From a virus: a stretch of DNA of 64,000 nucleotides. The notes beneath the pieces were generated by a model, which saw only the letters and a list, made by a program, of their open reading frames with translations, did not search any database and was not told where the DNA came from. The stretch covers positions 1-64,000 of IMG/VR virus record IMGVR_UViG_3300030419_005367; one strand, written 5' to 3'. Shown in pieces: positions 60,537-64,000 of the stretch; position 1 is the stretch's first letter, and every line of letters begins with the position of its first letter. The position numbers were made by a program, and so were the translations under genes.

Positions 60537-61441
60537 ATGAAGGCGATTTAAAAAAACAGTTTCATCTGGCAGGAGTGGTCCCGATTGCAGGCCCACCACT
60601 GGATTTCGGCTTCCCGTGGCATGATTGCTGCGCTCCGATAGCACAGAATTATCTTGCGATTGAACGCGCTGTTGTTGAGTGTGCATATGCTGGATGTGAG
60701 ACAATATGGATTGTATGTAACGACGATGTACAACCTCTTATTCGTCATCGCTTAGGTGAGTATATAAATGACCCTGTTTGGGCGGTCAGGCCACAAGATC
60801 CAAATGAAATAAACAAAAGAAAACAAATACCAATTTTTTATGTGCCAGTGCACCCTAATGATAGAGATAAAAGAGATTGTTTAGCTTGGTCAGTCCTCTA
60901 TGGCGCTATGTCAGCTTACAGTATAAGCAAAAGAATAAGTAAATGGGTTACACCAGACCGTTTTTATACGGCTTTCCCATATGGCGTCTATCCCGTTGAG
61001 GGCTTAAGAGAAAAGAGGCGTGAGATATCAAGTCGTGAAGGCTTTGCCTTCTCTTATCTCGGCAAAACTATCAAAGATGGAGAATACCTTGGATTTACAT
61101 TTAATTCTGAGCAGTTTATTAAAATTCGTAAATCTTTTAGAAAAAACGCGACCGGAATGTTTAAAAATAGCACGGAGGGCATCCCAAAAGAAAAGCTGCC
61201 AATAGAAGAGAGATATTCAGCTAGATTTTTCTCCCTTCAGGACGTGTTTGGAAGTTTAGAATTTAGCAAAGAACAGATGTTTTGTCTTCCATGGTATTAC
61301 AAGATAGATAATTGGGAAGATTATCGTCAGTTTATGTCTTCTCCTGAATCTAAAGATATAAGCCGACCACCTAAGTATATTTTAGATTATCACGAGTGGA
61401 ATCCAATCGGTGAAGATAATTACATCGAGGAGAACAAATAA
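60533..61441 (+). CDS. Nucleotidyltransferase-like protein next to a fibre gene
   Basis: A 302-residue protein. The N-terminus VVPIAGPPLDFGFPWHDCCAP followed by AIERAVVECAYAGCETIWIVC looks like a sugar-nucleotide transferase fold (substrate loop, helix, strand). A classic GGxGTR loop is absent. The gene is coupled to the fibre gene at 61441 (TAATG) and to the Rossmann-like gene before it. Modification of a glycan or of the fibre is a possible role; it is inferred. Confidence 0.65.
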   Translation: MNEGDLKKQFHLAGVVPIAGPPLDFGFPWHDCCAPIAQNYLAIERAVVECAYAGCETIWIVCNDDVQPLIRHRLGEYINDPVWAVRPQDPNEINKRKQIPIFYVPVHPNDRDKRDCLAWSVLYGAMSAYSISKRISKWVTPDRFYTAFPYGVYPVEGLREKRREISSREGFAFSYLGKTIKDGEYLGFTFNSEQFIKIRKSFRKNATGMFKNSTEGIPKEKLPIEERYSARFFSLQDVFGSLEFSKEQMFCLPWYYKIDNWEDYRQFMSSPESKDISRPPKYILDYHEWNPIGEDNYIEENK

Positions 61442-62688
61442 TGGCTGGAACTATCTTAGGAAATAACACTTACATAACAGGATCTTTAGTAATTAGCGGA
61501 TCTTTGGTTGTCAATGAAGATGGGGACGGTACAGCAGGAACAGCGAACACTCAGGTCAAATCAGCCAATCGTGATTATGCTATTCACGTCGATGCGGCAA
61601 ACGATAGAGTTGGATTAGGTTGTTTTGTGGCACCTAACCACAATATAGAGATTCATCACGAAGGTGCGGATGGCGATGAAGGCATTATGCTAATTCGTTA
61701 TGACGGCGCAGTATATCCAGATAACATTTTAGGTGGAATTGGATTTGACTCCGCAGATGGTAATCGCCCGAGCCGAACTGCGGAAGCCTCAGCGTACATA
61801 GCAGGTTATGCTTCTGAACATCACGCAGCAACTGATAAAGGCGGTTATCTTGTTTTTGGAACAGCCCCTGACGACCAAGACGACGATACAACATCTTCTG
61901 AGCGAATGAGAATTACCTCTGCGGGTAATGTAGGTATCGGAACAAGCTCTCCGGGCGAGGCGCTACATATAGCCGGGAATCTTAAAGTTGCTGGAGACGA
62001 TGTTAGAATTAAAATCGACGGAGACACCGACAGCCACCCCGGCCTTGAGTTGTACGAGAGCGGCACGAGAAAATGGATCGTTTTTAACGATTATACTACC
62101 GACAATCTGACATTTAAAACCAACAGCACCACCAGAATGGTAATCGACCAGAACGGTAATGTGGGTATTGCTACAACGAGTCCGAAAGTGCCTCTAGATA
62201 TTTATGAAATGGGCGGCCTCATCCTAGGGACCTCAATCCTTAATAATGGCGGCGCGAGCAGCTATGCAGAGTACGACGTTACCACTAGCATGGTGGTACC
62301 AAATACGAATTGGAAAGTTACATTTACGGCACCTGCAAGTGGGAAAGTGGAGATTCAATTTCAAGGATACTGTCATTCAGACACTAACTCATCTTTTGAC
62401 TTCTTATATCTTGGCTTATCGGATGCGTCTAGTTGGAACTCTTTAGGCACTCGTTTTGTAAAGAAAGTGAGAGTGCCATCCAACGATAGCGCAAGTTCTT
62501 CTCACGAGATAATAACACATAGCTGGTATTTGACTGGCCTCACTGCCGGCACTTCCTACACTTATTATGTGGGAACCGGCGGCAGAACAGCTAGCCATAC
62601 TTGGAAATGGGGAGGGACAGATGAAGCTGAATACCCAGATCTTTTCATCCGCGCAATATCTCTTCCGAACACGATAGCCACAGATTAA
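61441..62688 (+). CDS. Third tail fibre/receptor-binding-type protein
   Basis: A 415-residue fibre. The N-terminus TILGNNTYITGSLVISGSLV and the repeats GNVGIGTSSPGEALHI and GNVGIATTSPKVPLDI match fibre shaft sequences, like GNVGVGTNNPSSPLHV in the first fibre. It lacks an S74 domain. Instead, residues ~270-415 form a beta-sandwich-like head (NWKVTFTAPASGKVEIQFQG ... YTYYVGTGGRTASH). It is far from the other fibre genes and coupled to the gene at 60533. It could be a receptor-binding tip. Confidence 0.82.
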   Translation: MAGTILGNNTYITGSLVISGSLVVNEDGDGTAGTANTQVKSANRDYAIHVDAANDRVGLGCFVAPNHNIEIHHEGADGDEGIMLIRYDGAVYPDNILGGIGFDSADGNRPSRTAEASAYIAGYASEHHAATDKGGYLVFGTAPDDQDDDTTSSERMRITSAGNVGIGTSSPGEALHIAGNLKVAGDDVRIKIDGDTDSHPGLELYESGTRKWIVFNDYTTDNLTFKTNSTTRMVIDQNGNVGIATTSPKVPLDIYEMGGLILGTSILNNGGASSYAEYDVTTSMVVPNTNWKVTFTAPASGKVEIQFQGYCHSDTNSSFDFLYLGLSDASSWNSLGTRFVKKVRVPSNDSASSSHEIITHSWYLTGLTAGTSYTYYVGTGGRTASHTWKWGGTDEAEYPDLFIRAISLPNTIATD

Positions 62689-62692
62689 ATGC

Positions 62693-62721
62693 TTGACTTT
62701 AAATAACTTCTGTGTTAATCT
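62693..62721 (+). promoter_or_regulatory. Sigma-70-like promoter TTGACT-17-TAATCT
   Basis: -35 at 62693-62698 and -10 at 62716-62721, between the fibre and polymerase genes. Confidence 0.6.
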
Positions 62722-62750
62722 AATACTATAAAAATAATTGGAGAACTAAT

Positions 62751-64000
62751 TTGTCTAAAAAGATACCTTTCGTGGGGTTACACGCACACAGTGGCTTGAG
62801 TTTGAACGATGGTCTGGGTTATCCCCAAGATCATATGGATTTTGCTCTTCACAACGGCGGTGACGCTCTGGCTTTAACTGATCACGGCCATATGAACGGC
62901 CTTCCATATCAGGTACTACACGCAAAGAAGCTCAAAGCAGACGGCCATAACTTTAAGCCAGTTTTTGGTGTTGAAGCTTACTTTCTCCCTTCGCTAGATG
63001 TCTGGCGAGATCAATACGAGAAGGCAAAAAATGAAAAAAAGAAGGTAGAAAGAGATATCTCTCTAAGTATCGAGGATGAAAAGGCTTCTAAGCAAAAAGT
63101 TACTAATATTTTGCGAAAAAGAAACCATTTAATTCTCCTCGCACAGAACCAAACCGGTTTGAACAACATATTTAAGCTAGTTTCGGAGAGTTACAAAGAT
63201 GAGAACTTTTATAGATATCCTAGAATGGATTATGATCTGCTTTCTCGGCACAGCGATGGTGTTATTGCTGCCTCTGCTTGTCTTGGTGGAGTATATGCTG
63301 GTAACTATTGGGATAATAAAGATGACGGCGATGAAGCTGTTCTGGAGGCGATGAGAGACACCACTCGTCGAATGAAAGGAATTTTTGGAGACCAATGGTT
63401 TGGTGAAATACAATGGAATAATATTCCAGACCAACACAAACTCAACAAGTATATTATTCAGGTTTGTCATGAGTTTGATGTTGATCTCATTTCTACTGCT
63501 GATAGTCACTATCCTAACCCTGATGCATGGAAGGACCGCGAGTTATATAAACGAATCGGTTGGCTCGGAAAGGGAGGACTCCCAGAGTATATGTCCGCAG
63601 AACTCCCCGGAGGAGTAGAAGAGATTGGGTATGAACTTTATCCAAAGAACGGCGAACAGATGTGGGAGTCTTATCAGAAGTACTCTGAGATGTTGAATAC
63701 AAATTATGATGATGATCTGGTGCGTGACTCAATCGCTCGCACGGATTACATCGCACATGACTTGATCGAAGACTTTATGCCCGATAACGAGGTTCGACTC
63801 CCCAAGTTTGTCGTTCCAGCAGGAAAAACTGATATTCAAGCGTTGACTGAGAATTGTCTCAAGGGGCTTAAAGATAAGAACTTGCAAAGTAAGCAAGAGT
63901 ATGTTGATCGACTCAAAGAAGAGCTTAGAGTTATCAAAGACCGCGGGTTCGCAAAATACTTTTTGACGATGGACGCCATTGCCGATAAAGCCAGTTCAGT
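62751..64000 (+). CDS. dnaE: DNA polymerase III alpha-type (DnaE), 3'-truncated by the window edge
   Basis: The frame runs from TTG 62751 (GGAG at 62740-62743) to the window end, 416 codons so far. It starts MSKKIPFVGLHAHSGLSLND and has the PHP-domain metal motifs H11-x-H13, LALTDHGHMNG, VFGVEAYFLP and ISTADSHY. The start of the polymerase palm follows (LPKFVVPAG and RLKEELRVIKDRGFAKYFL). This is the bacterial C-family replicase. The PHP metal ligands appear intact. It is probably the main phage replicase, with the family A enzyme at 48411 in an accessory role. Confidence 0.93.
   Translation, partial: MSKKIPFVGLHAHSGLSLNDGLGYPQDHMDFALHNGGDALALTDHGHMNGLPYQVLHAKKLKADGHNFKPVFGVEAYFLPSLDVWRDQYEKAKNEKKKVERDISLSIEDEKASKQKVTNILRKRNHLILLAQNQTGLNNIFKLVSESYKDENFYRYPRMDYDLLSRHSDGVIAASACLGGVYAGNYWDNKDDGDEAVLEAMRDTTRRMKGIFGDQWFGEIQWNNIPDQHKLNKYIIQVCHEFDVDLISTADSHYPNPDAWKDRELYKRIGWLGKGGLPEYMSAELPGGVEEIGYELYPKNGEQMWESYQKYSEMLNTNYDDDLVRDSIARTDYIAHDLIEDFMPDNEVRLPKFVVPAGKTDIQALTENCLKGLKDKNLQSKQEYVDRLKEELRVIKDRGFAKYFLTMDAIADKASS

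Noticed and set aside
1-64000. tRNA genes, attachment sites or insertion sequences.
   Set aside because: No cloverleaf, integrase, transposase or terminal inverted repeat was recognised by eye; a tRNAscan run would settle the tRNA question.

Overview
The window is a 64 kb internal piece of the genome of a large tailed bacteriophage with a contractile tail (myovirus morphology), distantly T4-like. Every supported gene is on the + strand, genes are packed with ATGA, TAATG or short overlaps, and no gap exceeds 300 bases. I see no tRNA, CRISPR array, insertion sequence or host gene block. Base composition is moderate, with no GC-rich host signature. A B12-type ribonucleotide reductase, the style of the fibre proteins and several small conserved genes resemble uncultured marine T4-like phages. 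A lipobox protein, a spanin-like protein and a lytic transglycosylase point to a Gram-negative host. The host itself cannot be named from this sequence.

Layout. (1) 1-4591: four virion proteins, the first cut by the window edge. (2) 4605-9208: a recombination and priming block with a RuvC-like resolvase, a primase and one polypeptide that joins an Mre11/gp47-like nuclease to a Rad50/gp46-like ATPase. (3) 9218-10649: four small membrane or secreted proteins, possibly a lysis cassette. (4) 10671-18480: two long fibres with C-terminal S74 chaperone domains, the first built of near-identical protein repeats whose codons have diverged. (5) 18603-30687: the head module: terminase, portal, protease, a 33-residue Cys-rich microprotein, a phage bS21 ribosomal protein, a tandem gene pair, scaffold and major capsid protein. 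(6) 30924-48403: decoration-like protein, neck, sheath, tube, a probable frameshifting tail-assembly chaperone pair, tape measure and baseplate. (7) 48411-64000: replication and nucleotide metabolism: a minimal family A DNA polymerase, MazG-like pyrophosphohydrolase, a tubulin/FtsZ-like protein, gp32-like SSB, UvsX, 5'-3' exonuclease, a lipoprotein, DnaB-type helicase, class II ribonucleotide reductase, GroES-like co-chaperonin, transglycosylase, a nucleotidyltransferase-like protein, a third fibre and the start of a DnaE-type polymerase III alpha subunit.

Control. Two promoter classes stand out. Virion genes are preceded by ACTATTTA boxes, nine of them 27-138 bases ahead of start codons; this is probably the late promoter. 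Replication and recombination genes have host sigma-70-like promoters, nearly all with exactly 17-base spacers, some inside upstream genes. Two genes (4605 and 18603) have no Shine-Dalgarno sequence and a TATAAT box so close that their mRNAs may be leaderless. The leader of the gene at 30924 can fold into an enclosing stem with two hairpins whose loops are complementary, plus an anti-Shine-Dalgarno segment. It is the best candidate here for a new regulatory RNA.

The most promising new biology is the fused Mre11-Rad50 protein, the tubulin-like GTPase, the structured leader at 30795-30923, the frameshift site ahead of the tape measure, the Cys-rich microprotein beside bS21, and the C-terminal WKALAG motif shared by the scaffold and a second head-module protein.
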